From NCBI GenBank assembly GCA_002721105.1, contig PBJL01000015.1, positions 19,580-83,579 of the forward strand: a DNA stretch of 64,000 nt. Reading direction: 5' to 3'. Of the stretch, positions 56,234 to 64,000 are shown piece after piece. The translations under genes and the position numbers were made by a program. Origin of the DNA: Acidiferrobacteraceae bacterium (GTDB lineage: Bacteria > Pseudomonadota > Gammaproteobacteria > Arenicellales > UBA868). The notes beneath the pieces are model-generated. The model was not told the origin of the DNA. It did no database searches and worked only from the letters and a program-made list of their open reading frames with translations. Positions within the stretch are counted from its first letter, which is position 1. Each line of letters opens with the position of its first letter.

Positions 56234-57784
56234 ATGGATAGCCCTAAAATCCAAGCTAACAGAAAACGTGGGGGCTCAAGGCGACTAAAAAAGAAACATC
56301 GGTCACAGGTAACTCCTCAAATTATCCCAGGAGTCCGACGGGAGATTCCAACCTATGATTTGGCCACTGAGGAAGGTTTAGATATTATCGAAGAAAAAGC
56401 GTCATGGATCCTTAAAGAGGTAGGAGTCGAATTCCGTGGTGATCCTCGCGCCCTAGATCTTTGGAGAGGCGTTGGTGCAGATGTAAAAGATGAGCGTGTT
56501 CGATTTGATCAGGGTTTAGTACAATCGATCATAAAGAAAACGGCAAAAAGAACTTTTACGCAACACGCGCGAAATCCCGCACGATCACTTGAAATTGGTA
56601 ACAACAATGTGGTTTTTGCTCCTGCTTATGGGATGCCGTTCGTGCACGATGCAGATCGAGGGCGTCGGTATGGAACGATTTCTGATTTTCAGAACTTAAT
56701 CAAGCTAACTTATAGTTCTCCCTGGCTTCACCACTCGGGGGGAACAATATGTGAACCAGTGGATCAACCCGTCAATAAACGACATCTCGATATGGTCTAT
56801 GCTCATCTCCGATTTTCGGATAAACCATTTATGGGCTCTGTTACGGCTCCAGAAAGGGCAGAAGACTCGATTAATATGGCACGAATTGCGTTCGGGAACG
56901 ATTATGTAGCTCGTAACTGTGTAATTATGGGCAACATTAATATGAATTCTCCCCTAGTGTATGATCAAGCAATGTCTGGAGCCCTGCGTGCTTATTCCAG
57001 GGCAAACCAATGTCCAGTCATCGTGCCATTCATTCTTGGTGGGGCGACAGGACCAGTGTCGATGGTGGCGTGTGTTGCACAATCTCTTGTTGAAGTAATG
57101 GTTGGAGTCGCGCTCGGACAACTTGAAAAACCGGGATCTCCGGCGGTATTTGGAAATTTTTTAACTAGTGTCAATTTAAGAACTGGGTCCCCTACTTTCG
57201 GTACACCAGAACCCGCGCTAGGATCATTTATCGCCGCCCAATTAGCGCGACGAATAGGCCTTCCTCTACGATGTAGTGGCGCTTTTACTTCTTCAAAATT
57301 ACCAGATGCACAGGCAATGCAGGAAAGTGTCACGTCTCTTCAAACTGCTCTGCTCTGTGGGGCAAATTTCGTTCTACACGCGGCGGGCTGGTTAGAAGGC
57401 GCCTTAACAATTGGTTATGAAAAATTAGTCCTCGATGCTGACTATCTTGGAGCGGCACACACTTATTTAAAGGGCCTACCAATCGACGAAAATAACTTAC
57501 CATTTGAGGCCTTTAAGGAAGTTGGTCCCGGAGGCCATTTTTTTGGATGCGCCCATACAATGGCGAACTATGAAACAGCATTTCATGAGCAGGAACTTGC
57601 TGACACAGATTCCTATGAGAACTGGTGTGATAATGGCCGACTCGATTCCATACAAAGGGCTAATCGGCACTGGAAACAAGTCTTGGCTGATTATGAAGCA
57701 CCGTATTTGGATCCTAGCATTGATGAAGAGCTTCAAGATTTTATCAAAAAGAGAAAAGCATCCATGCCAGACATATGGCACTAA
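56234..57784 (+). CDS. MttB-family methyltransferase without pyrrolysine
   Basis: This 516-residue protein belongs to the trimethylamine:corrinoid methyltransferase (MttB) superfamily. It has FAPAYGMPFVHDADRGRRYGT, a TIM-barrel core with NCVIMGNINMNSPLVYDQAMSGAL and VPFILGGATGPVSMVACVAQ, and the C-terminal GPGGHFFGCAHTM. There is no in-frame TAG, so no pyrrolysine. Characterised non-Pyl relatives (MtgB, MtpB, MtcB) demethylate glycine betaine, proline betaine or carnitine with a corrinoid protein. No corrinoid protein gene is in the window. The N terminus is unusually basic (about 25 residues). Confidence 0.85.
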   Translation: MDSPKIQANRKRGGSRRLKKKHRSQVTPQIIPGVRREIPTYDLATEEGLDIIEEKASWILKEVGVEFRGDPRALDLWRGVGADVKDERVRFDQGLVQSIIKKTAKRTFTQHARNPARSLEIGNNNVVFAPAYGMPFVHDADRGRRYGTISDFQNLIKLTYSSPWLHHSGGTICEPVDQPVNKRHLDMVYAHLRFSDKPFMGSVTAPERAEDSINMARIAFGNDYVARNCVIMGNINMNSPLVYDQAMSGALRAYSRANQCPVIVPFILGGATGPVSMVACVAQSLVEVMVGVALGQLEKPGSPAVFGNFLTSVNLRTGSPTFGTPEPALGSFIAAQLARRIGLPLRCSGAFTSSKLPDAQAMQESVTSLQTALLCGANFVLHAAGWLEGALTIGYEKLVLDADYLGAAHTYLKGLPIDENNLPFEAFKEVGPGGHFFGCAHTMANYETAFHEQELADTDSYENWCDNGRLDSIQRANRHWKQVLADYEAPYLDPSIDEELQDFIKKRKASMPDIWH

Positions 57785-57808
57785 AAATACCTAGTCATCA
57801 GTGTAGTG

Positions 57809-58348
57809 TTAGTGACTAATATTTTTCATATAGGCCTTATAACGCTTCCATATTATAGGGAATGTTTCTGCAAACGTTGACTCGTTGACTAACAACATAC
57901 GATCTAGCTCGCGAGGTTCTACCCATCTCCCCATCTCAATTTCTTCATAATTAAGGTTTAAAGTCGCACTGGTAATTAACTTGTATACCCACGAAAACTC
58001 CATTCCAGACTCAGGACAAGCGTCAATTTTAAACAACCGGTCGGGAGGAGCACCTAACTGAATACCAATCTCTTCCTGAATTTCCCTCACACAACAATCG
58101 TCATAGGATTCACCATCATCAACATGGCCTGCCACTGACGAATCCCATAGTCCCGGATTATTGTCTTTATATAAGCTACGCTTCTGAAGAAATAATCGTG
58201 CTTTTAAATCAAAAACTAGAATGTGGACAGACCTATGACGTAACCCCAATCGATGAACATCGTCGCGCTTCTTTGCGCCAATGACCTGATCTTCTGCATT
58301 AACAACAACTAGTAGCTCAGACTGATCAACACTCCGATGCTTATTCAT
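57809..58348 (-). CDS. NUDIX hydrolase family protein (Idi/YfcD-like)
   Basis: The 179 residues contain a complete NUDIX box at 74-96 (GHVDDGESYDDCCVREIQEEIGI, fitting GX5EX7REUXEEXGU). The surrounding SVHILVFDLKARLFLQKRS and SWVYKLITSA match the YfcD/isopentenyl-diphosphate-isomerase-like branch. It probably hydrolyses a nucleoside-diphosphate-linked compound. It is 10 bases downstream of the choline dehydrogenase gene on the same strand. The isomerase's catalytic Cys/Glu pattern is not evident, so isoprenoid isomerase activity is not claimed. Confidence 0.82.
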   Translation of the reverse strand: MNKHRSVDQSELLVVVNAEDQVIGAKKRDDVHRLGLRHRSVHILVFDLKARLFLQKRSLYKDNNPGLWDSSVAGHVDDGESYDDCCVREIQEEIGIQLGAPPDRLFKIDACPESGMEFSWVYKLITSATLNLNYEEIEMGRWVEPRELDRMLLVNESTFAETFPIIWKRYKAYMKNISH

Positions 58349-58358
58349 GAGAAATCAT

Positions 58359-60053
58359 TCACTCAGTGGTAGTTGATGGCGAATGCTCAGTTCTTTGCTG
58401 TGTTTTCCAATTATGATCGATCCAAACTTGTTCCTTCATTTGGGAAGACATTTCTATGCCTTTGATCATATCGGCCACTCGCTCAGCCACCATAATTGTT
58501 GGCGCATTAATATTCCCATTTGTAATAACAGGAAACACTGATGAATCTACAACTCTAAGGGATTCCAATCCTTTTACTCGACATTCGCTATCGAGTACTG
58601 CACCTGAATCCTCATCTAAACCAATTCGACATGTGCAAGATGGATGATATGCGCTTTCGCAATTTCGCCGGACCCAAGAGTCTATATCATCATCAGTTTT
58701 GACAGAACGACCAGGTTGAATTTCGACACCACAGTACTTTGACATAGCAGGTTGTGTGAAAATCTCTCGAGTTAGATGTATACACTGCCTAAATGTTTTT
58801 TTATCTGATTCTTCAGATAAATAGTTAAAGGATATTAAGGGTGAATCTGACGGCTTTCTTGAACGAATTCGAACATGTCCACGACTCGCCGGGCGTGTCG
58901 GACCTACATGCACTTGAAAACCATGTCCTTTGAATGCAGCGCGTCCATCATATCGCATAGCCCCGGGCAAAAAATGATATTGAATATCAGGCCATTCAAC
59001 CCCTGCATCTGATCGGATGAAGGCGCATGATTCAAAGTGGTTGGTGGCCCCTAAACCCTTTTTAAACAAAAGCCAGTTCGCAGCAATTATTGTTTTATCA
59101 ATAACTCCAATTTTTCCATTTAAGGTGATGGGCTCTTTGCATTGATGCTGAAAATATATTTCAAGGTGATCCTGAAGATTTTGCCCAACGCCTGGCAAAT
59201 TCATTACACATTTAATGCCAACATTGTCCAATATTTTTTTTGGCCCAATACCTGACCGTTGAAGCAAGACCGGCGAACCAATTGAGCCACAAGAAATAAT
59301 GATCTCTTGTTTTGCTGTTAGATTAAATAACTCACCTTTTCTTTGATACTCAATCCCTACCGCTTTTCGATTTCGGACAATAATTCGATTAACTAGCGCA
59401 TTAGAGACGACCTTTAAATTGGGTCTATTTTCGGTTGGCCGCAAATATGCATGGGCTGTCGAGGCCCGAACGCCACGATCAACGGTCATTTGCATCGGGC
59501 CAAATCCTTCCTGTTGGTAGCCATTGTAATCATGAGTGATTGGATAACCAGCTTGTTGGCCTGACTCAATAAACGCTTTGTAGAGAGGATTTAAACGCAT
59601 TTCATTTCCTAGGCAAACGGCTAACGGTCCATCGCCGCCTCGGTACGAATCTCCGCCCCCAATCCAAGTCTCAGCTTTTCTAAAATATGGTAAACATGAT
59701 TGATAGTTCCAACCCGTAGCTCCCTGAGCTTCCCACTGATCGAAATCCCTGGCATGCCCTCTCACATAAACCATCCCATTAATGGAGGAAGAGCCTCCTA
59801 TGCAAAAACCTCTCGGGCAATCCATAATTCTATTTTCAACAAAAGGTTCAGGTTGACTCTTAAATCCCCAATTGAAACGTTTGGTGTTCATAGGTATGGA
59901 TAAAGCTGTTGGCATTTTTATTGTTACGCTCCGATCATTGCCCCCAGCTTCTAAGAGAACCACATTGTTGCTCTCGTCTTCCGTAAGCCGTGCTGCTAAA
60001 ACACATCCTGCAGAGCCGGCTCCAACAATTATGTAATCTGGCTCATCCAACAT
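58359..60053 (-). CDS. betA: Choline dehydrogenase
   Basis: This 564-residue GMC flavoenzyme oxidises choline to betaine aldehyde at the membrane. Choline-dehydrogenase blocks are plentiful: [106 protein letters not shown]. The active site reads [12 protein letters not shown] with [11 protein letters not shown]. In choline dehydrogenases the motif is usually HPCGTCKMG, so the SC change after the proline is unusual. betB and betI are absent, and the NUDIX gene follows. The C-terminal ~25 residues are an extra polar tail. Confidence 0.86.
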   Translation of the reverse strand: MLDEPDYIIVGAGSAGCVLAARLTEDESNNVVLLEAGGNDRSVTIKMPTALSIPMNTKRFNWGFKSQPEPFVENRIMDCPRGFCIGGSSSINGMVYVRGHARDFDQWEAQGATGWNYQSCLPYFRKAETWIGGGDSYRGGDGPLAVCLGNEMRLNPLYKAFIESGQQAGYPITHDYNGYQQEGFGPMQMTVDRGVRASTAHAYLRPTENRPNLKVVSNALVNRIIVRNRKAVGIEYQRKGELFNLTAKQEIIISCGSIGSPVLLQRSGIGPKKILDNVGIKCVMNLPGVGQNLQDHLEIYFQHQCKEPITLNGKIGVIDKTIIAANWLLFKKGLGATNHFESCAFIRSDAGVEWPDIQYHFLPGAMRYDGRAAFKGHGFQVHVGPTRPASRGHVRIRSRKPSDSPLISFNYLSEESDKKTFRQCIHLTREIFTQPAMSKYCGVEIQPGRSVKTDDDIDSWVRRNCESAYHPSCTCRIGLDEDSGAVLDSECRVKGLESLRVVDSSVFPVITNGNINAPTIMVAERVADMIKGIEMSSQMKEQVWIDHNWKTQQRTEHSPSTTTE

Positions 60054-60156
60054 TTAATCTGCTCTCCAAAGCAACCAAAATAAACCAATAATCTAGAAGT
60101 TGCATGCAAAACGAGGCTTCAGAATTCGCATTAAACCTCCCTCTGTAATGCAATTT

Positions 60157-60576
60157 TCACCAAACGCCACTATTTGGCATCGATACCCATGGTTCTTGTG
60201 GCGCTAATGCCAGTCCTTCTTGTAAAAGTTCAATAGAAATATTATCTGGCGAACGGACGAATGCCATTCGACCGTCTCTTGGCGGGCGATTAATGGTTAC
60301 ACCTTGACCCAACAATTGCTCACAAATTGCATAGATATCATGCACTTCATAGGCCAAGTGGCCAAAATTCCTACCACCTTCATAAATTTCGTCGTCCCAG
60401 TTATAGGTTAATTCTAGTTGCGCCAACTCATTGTTTGGCGCGCATAAAAACACTAAAGTATATCGACCTTCTTCGTCGTCCCTTCGACCCACTTGAATCA
60501 AACCCAACTTTTTACAATAAAAATCCAGGGACTCCTCTAAATTGCTTACCCGAACCATCGTATGTAGATATTTCAT
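60157..60576 (-). CDS. gloA: Lactoylglutathione lyase (glyoxalase I)
   Basis: This 139-residue VOC-fold enzyme converts methylglyoxal-glutathione hemithioacetal to S-lactoylglutathione. The ATG at 60576 follows AGAGGTG. The blocks [31 protein letters not shown] and [18 protein letters not shown] are characteristic, and His/Glu metal ligands fall in the first, second and fourth positions. The C-terminal VSMPNSGVW is a variant tail. It is monocistronic. Confidence 0.92.
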   Translation of the reverse strand: MKYLHTMVRVSNLEESLDFYCKKLGLIQVGRRDDEEGRYTLVFLCAPNNELAQLELTYNWDDEIYEGGRNFGHLAYEVHDIYAICEQLLGQGVTINRPPRDGRMAFVRSPDNISIELLQEGLALAPQEPWVSMPNSGVW

Positions 60577-60665
60577 GAGCACCTCTTTTAGTTTGTGCGG
60601 CTACTAGTGCTTTCGTTTAATTAAGCCTTTCGAAAGACGCAATGCTTGCCGTAGCATAATATAAT

Positions 60666-61754
60666 CTAGTAGCGGTTTATCAAGTCGGCGCGATCTCTGT
60701 GTCGATCTTTTGCAAGTTCAATTAACTTATGGATTAGTTCTGAATATGATAGCCCTGTGGATTCCCACAATTTCGGATACATACTAATTGGTGTGAATCC
60801 GGGCATTGTATTAACCTCATTAATGAATACCTCACCTTGAGTGTCAATCAGAAAATCAATACGAGCTAGGCCCGCGCAATCAATTGCATGGAATGCTCTG
60901 ATGGCCATATTCTGTACTCGTTTTGCAACTCCTGGTGAAAGCTCTGCGGGTATCACAAGTTGGGCATTGCCATCTATATATTTCGCTTCATAACTATAAA
61001 ACTCGGCGTTAGGAATAATTTCTCCTATTCCAGAAACAGATAAAGACTCATTACCAAGCAACGCGCACTCCACTTCTCGAGCCTCTTCTATTGAAGCCTC
61101 AATCATAATTTTTGTATCGTACCTTGCGGCTATGCGCATCGCGCTATTTAGGCCTGACTGTTTATATACCTTGGTTACCCCTACACTTGAGCCTAAATTT
61201 ACAGGTTTAACAAAAAGTGGGTAGCCAATTTTTTCCTTTACTGAAACGGCGATCTCTTGACTCCTATTACGCCAATCTTCTCGACGGACAACTAAGTAAT
61301 CTGTTTGTCTCAGACCCGCTCCTTTAAAAATAGCTCTTGATAACTCTTTATCCATACCAACAGCAGAAGACACAACTCCTGCACCCACATACGTGAGTTT
61401 GTTCAATTCGAAAAGGCCTTGAATACAACCATCTTCCCCATATGGGCCATGGAGCAAGGGAAAAATCACGTCGAAACTTGCGTCTGGGACTAAAACACCA
61501 TCCATATCCATCAACTCACCAGGGTTAATTCCCAAACGGACCAGTTGCTTTGAATCATGATTCACTATTGCTGACATTAATAAGCTATCGTCAGAACCGC
61601 CGTAGGCCCATTGACCATCTCTACTTATGCCTACTAAAACTGGGGTATATCTGTTTCGATCGAGCGCTTTGTACACTGAACGGGCGGAAATGACAGATAT
61701 CTCGTGCTCTGCCGATTGCCCTCCAAATAAAATAAGGATCCGATTTTTTTTCAT
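60666..61754 (-). CDS. ddl: D-alanine-D-alanine ligase
   Basis: Ddl is an ATP-grasp enzyme that makes the D-Ala-D-Ala end of the peptidoglycan stem. The 362 residues show the opening ILFGGQSAEHEISVISA, LHGPYGEDGCIQGLFEL, the ATP-grasp loop VKPVNLGSSVGVTKV and C-terminal RIDFLIDTQGEVFINEVNTMPGFTPISMYPKL, with the metal-binding Asp and Asn residues. It is the DdlA-like length variant rather than the shorter DdlB. It stands alone, not in a division cluster. Confidence 0.96.
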   Translation of the reverse strand: MKKNRILILFGGQSAEHEISVISARSVYKALDRNRYTPVLVGISRDGQWAYGGSDDSLLMSAIVNHDSKQLVRLGINPGELMDMDGVLVPDASFDVIFPLLHGPYGEDGCIQGLFELNKLTYVGAGVVSSAVGMDKELSRAIFKGAGLRQTDYLVVRREDWRNRSQEIAVSVKEKIGYPLFVKPVNLGSSVGVTKVYKQSGLNSAMRIAARYDTKIMIEASIEEAREVECALLGNESLSVSGIGEIIPNAEFYSYEAKYIDGNAQLVIPAELSPGVAKRVQNMAIRAFHAIDCAGLARIDFLIDTQGEVFINEVNTMPGFTPISMYPKLWESTGLSYSELIHKLIELAKDRHRDRADLINRY

Positions 61755-61796
61755 ACGACAGTTAAAACAATCATATTTTTGTTTACTAGCAGCCGA

Positions 61797-62711
61797 TCAA
61801 ATTAGAGAATCATAGCGATGATTCTCTATATATTGTGCGACGTAAGTAGAAAAAATTTCCATAGTCGTCCGGGTAACTGGGCCACCTCCATCTGGGAAAT
61901 GAATGCGGTGACCATCTTCTAATATAAGGCTTGCGCATGGCATGACGTCGCGAGTTGCGCTAGTAACAAAACATTCAGTCGCGTCTACGACATCCTCAAC
62001 ATGTATATCTGTTTCATGACTAATAACTCCATCCAATTCTAATGCCTTATGAACATGCATCTTGGTTAATCCCTTTAAGTTACCCCGACATGGCGTCTTA
62101 AGCTCATCCTTGATAACAAACCAGACATTGCTATTTGAGGCTTCCGATACATACCCTTCTTGCGTCAACATTACCGCATCATCAGAGCCCTTCGCTATAG
62201 CTTCATTTACAGCCATTATATTATTAAGATAATTTCCGCCTTTTATATTTGGATCGAGCGCGGTGACAGAGTTTCTTCTTGTTGTAGGAATCATCATATT
62301 CAATCCAACACTGTAAAGGCTTGTTTTCCAAATCGGTGCTTCTTTCACTATTACGACATAACGTGTTTTGAGATCTCTTGATGGTACTAGATCAAGAGGG
62401 CCTTCCCCTCGAGTTATCTGGAAACGCACATACAGACGGCTTTTTCTAGTTGCTCCAGTATTAGCAACAGTCCTTCGTATTTGTTTGATAAGCTCAACTC
62501 GGTCTTGATCAATATGCATTTCAATAAGGCGTGCAGAATTTTCCAGTCGATTGAAATGATCGCTGAGAAACAAAGGAATTCCATCTTCGGTACGAAAGGT
62601 CTCATAAACTGAATCACCATATAAAAACCCTCTATCCACCACCGGAATGGTAGCCTCGCCCATTGTCGACACAACACCATCAACATTAATCATAGGTTTC
62701 ACACGTTCCAT
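61797..62711 (-). CDS. Class IV PLP aminotransferase (branched-chain/D-amino-acid type)
   Basis: The ATG at 62711 follows GACGAGGAG and gives 304 residues. The frame is open 26 codons further without family similarity. It has a fold type IV pattern: VVDRGFLYGDSVYETFR, the PLP lysine in LDPNIKGGNYLNNIMA (Lys157), EGYVSEASNSNVWFV and GLTKMHVHKALE. It could be a branched-chain aminotransferase, D-amino-acid aminotransferase or 4-amino-4-deoxychorismate lyase-like enzyme. The RG and LDPN motifs do not settle this. The neighbour ddl makes a D-alanine link conceivable. Confidence 0.8.
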   Translation of the reverse strand: MERVKPMINVDGVVSTMGEATIPVVDRGFLYGDSVYETFRTEDGIPLFLSDHFNRLENSARLIEMHIDQDRVELIKQIRRTVANTGATRKSRLYVRFQITRGEGPLDLVPSRDLKTRYVVIVKEAPIWKTSLYSVGLNMMIPTTRRNSVTALDPNIKGGNYLNNIMAVNEAIAKGSDDAVMLTQEGYVSEASNSNVWFVIKDELKTPCRGNLKGLTKMHVHKALELDGVISHETDIHVEDVVDATECFVTSATRDVMPCASLILEDGHRIHFPDGGGPVTRTTMEIFSTYVAQYIENHRYDSLI

Positions 62712-62890
62712 GAAATATCTCCTCGTCAATTTAATCATGTATACATCATAAAATGCTTGCCGTAAAACAATCTCGGTTTTTATTTTCACCCACGCCTTAT
62801 TTTCAATGATTTTCTGAACTTTTTATGTCATTCGATAGGAGAGTGGATTACGGCTAGAATGCGATAATAAAATTTCACACAAATTCTTAA

Positions 62891-63586
62891 ATGCAACCAC
62901 TACAAATCAAGACCATGGCCAAGGGTGTCTGTCTATTAAACGGTGTGATTTGAGGCCTTTGCTAGACACCACTACGACCATTAGAAGCTAACGGTTTTAG
63001 CGAGTTCGTAGCAACAAGTATTTTGTACCTAAATCCGTTAAAAATTGAATTGCCCATCCTGATTTTTAATTGGAAGAATATTTGATCTGGGAATGCCTCT
63101 TCAATTTGATTGCAATAACAACTGGATTAGGAGTAGTGCTTTATTCAAATGCCTTCTACTTTAACGATACAGTCAGAGTGATATTTCTTTTTAATCTCAC
63201 ACCTATTGTGAGGCACATTACTCACAGGAATCTTCCTAAAAAACGTTGAGTGAAGTCAATTTATTTCAATTATTCTTCTGTTTCTAGGCCTTCTGGTAGT
63301 TTTCGATGTTGATCAGATTTTTCCTAACCCGAAAATATAGGGACTGGATAGCGTTAGCTTCTGGATTTTTTGCGCTATTTCTGCTTATGCAATAGGACGG
63401 GGACAAAATCTTCTACCAATTTACACGGTGTCCTACTGGATGTTTTGGACATTGATTTTTTCTAGGCTAATGTCAGTTTTTCCAATCTTTGTGGAACACG
63501 CATATCCAACTTTAAATGCTTCAAGCTATAGGCTTTTTCGGCCGATAACCTTTCCCATCTATTCATTCTGCCGGGGGTCCATTTAA
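62891..63586 (+). pseudogene. Decayed EamA/DMT-family transporter gene
   Basis: Pieces of an EamA (drug/metabolite transporter) protein can be read, broken by stops and frameshifts. They are MAKGVCLLNGVI near 62915; GLGVVLYSNAFYFNDTVRVIFLFNLTPIV in two parts around 63115-63210; LGLLVVFDVDQIFPNPK around 63285-63350; DWIALASGFF in one frame and AISAYAIGRGQNLLPI in another around 63350-63420; and EASAYRL-like ASSYRLFRP near 63520. At least three frame changes and several in-frame stops occur, and the span (~700 bases) is shorter than a full gene (~900). This accounts for most of the 62712-63687 gap. The bases from 63587 to the 5S gene show nothing recognisable. Confidence 0.75.
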
Positions 63587-63687
63587 TATCATGGGGTGTC
63601 CTATTTCTGAATCCTGGGGTAGTTTAAATCTTATTTATGGCTGAAATAAATTAGGTGTCAACAGTGCGAGCCCGGTTAAAAATAAAA

Positions 63688-63806
63688 TGCCTGGCGGTGT
63701 CTTACTTTCACACGGGGAGACCCCGCACTATCATCAGCGCTGAGCGTTTTCACTTCTGAGTTCGGAATGGGATCAGGTGGTACCCGCTCGCTATTGCCGC
63801 CAGGCA
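63688..63806 (-). rRNA. rrf: 5S ribosomal RNA
   Basis: The minus strand begins TGCCTGGCGGCAATAGCGAGCGGG and ends CCGCCAGGCA, with complementary ends and internal conserved blocks (CCCATTCCGAACTCAGAAGTGAAA and GATAGTGCGGGGTCTCCCC, read in parts). Length is about 119 bases, standard for bacterial 5S. It lies about 107 bases downstream of the 23S 3' end in a normal rRNA operon order. Confidence 0.96.
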
Positions 63807-63913
63807 AAATAGTTGTCGCTCAGGCTTAATCGCCTTGAGCGACAATATATTAGGTAGTGATACAACGATGTTAAGCATACCAACAAGATTTGGTTAGTCT
63901 TTTTGGGTGTTAT

Positions 63914-64000
63914 ATGATCAAGCCTCACGGGCAATTAGTACGGGTTAGCTACATGCATTACTGCACTTCTACATCCCGCCTATCAACGTCGTAGTCTTCG
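63914..64000 (-). rRNA. rrl: 23S ribosomal RNA, 3' end (cut by window edge)
   Basis: The minus strand reads CGAAGACTACGACGTTGATAGG, then GTAGCTAACCCGTACTAATTGC and CCGTGAGGCTTGATC. This is the conserved 3' end of 23S rRNA, including the sequence that pairs with the 5' end of the molecule. The gene continues beyond the right edge. The 3' boundary is placed by comparison with E. coli and may be off by a few bases. Confidence 0.95.

Noticed and set aside
56234..57784. Pyrrolysine-containing trimethylamine methyltransferase
   Set aside because: The frame has no internal TAG codon and no pyl genes are in the window.
57792..57818. Inverted repeat TAGTCA/TGACTA near the convergent ends of the MttB and NUDIX genes as a terminator
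   Set aside because: Only six pairs, AT-rich and a 15-base loop; too weak to call.

Overview
The window looks like a chromosomal piece of an AT-rich (by eye about 40% GC), probably marine or free-living, heterotrophic gammaproteobacterium. The case rests on gene order: guaA-guaB divergent from xseA, then der, a YfgM-type protein, hisS, rodZ, rlmN, ndk; trmJ next to suhB with an iscA-type gene; nrdR-ribD-ribE-ribBA-nusB-thiL-pgpA; and queA-tgt-yajC-secD-secF. All are classical gammaproteobacterial neighbourhoods. Several expected members are missing from these blocks (bamB, ispG, pilF, ribH, the rest of isc), which suggests a rearranged or streamlined genome. The exact lineage cannot be fixed from the sequence alone.

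Layout. 1-4.7 kb: end of a threonine aldolase, a GlxA-type regulator, tadA, and small genes (HIT, zinc ribbon, GNAT, PhyH-type oxygenase, cytochrome b561). 4.8-32.8 kb: housekeeping core (purines, RNA modification, riboflavin, Sec translocation, queuosine), ending in an FrhB-like gene and tRNA-Leu(CAA). 32.8-54.7 kb: an accessory catabolic island. 54.9-60.1 kb: a CaiB-type CoA-transferase, an MttB-type methyltransferase without pyrrolysine, a NUDIX protein and choline dehydrogenase. 60.1-62.7 kb: glyoxalase, Ddl and a class IV aminotransferase. 62.9-63.6 kb: a decayed EamA transporter gene. The window ends in the 5S gene and the 3' end of 23S rRNA on the minus strand.

The main result is the island at about 35-54.7 kb, which reads as a vitamin B6 (pyridoxine/pyridoxal/pyridoxamine) degradation and uptake locus. 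Its enzymes resemble the Mesorhizobium loti pathway proteins as I remember them: pyridoxine 4-oxidase (GMC family), pyridoxamine-pyruvate aminotransferase (active-site residues K197, R336 and R345 fall at the same numbers), pyridoxal 4-dehydrogenase (SDR), 4-pyridoxolactonase (HxHxDH at 96-101) and the 3-hydroxyacyl-CoA-dehydrogenase-like 5-formyl-3-hydroxy-2-methylpyridine-4-carboxylate dehydrogenase. A second GMC gene is a candidate 4-pyridoxate dehydrogenase. Three of these enzymes lie directly downstream of, and apparently in one operon with, a complete BMP-type ABC transporter, which suggests a B6-vitamer importer.

The known downstream steps (dicarboxylate decarboxylase, flavin-dependent ring-opening oxygenase, acetamidomethylene-succinate hydrolase) are not in the window. 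In their place, in an operon with the dicarboxylate-forming dehydrogenase, are a gentisate/salicylate-dioxygenase-like bicupin, a RidA-type enamine deaminase, a GST-like protein and an LVIVD beta-propeller. I infer, without proof, a variant lower pathway in which the bicupin opens the pyridine ring of the ortho-hydroxy-dicarboxylate directly and RidA handles the enamine product.
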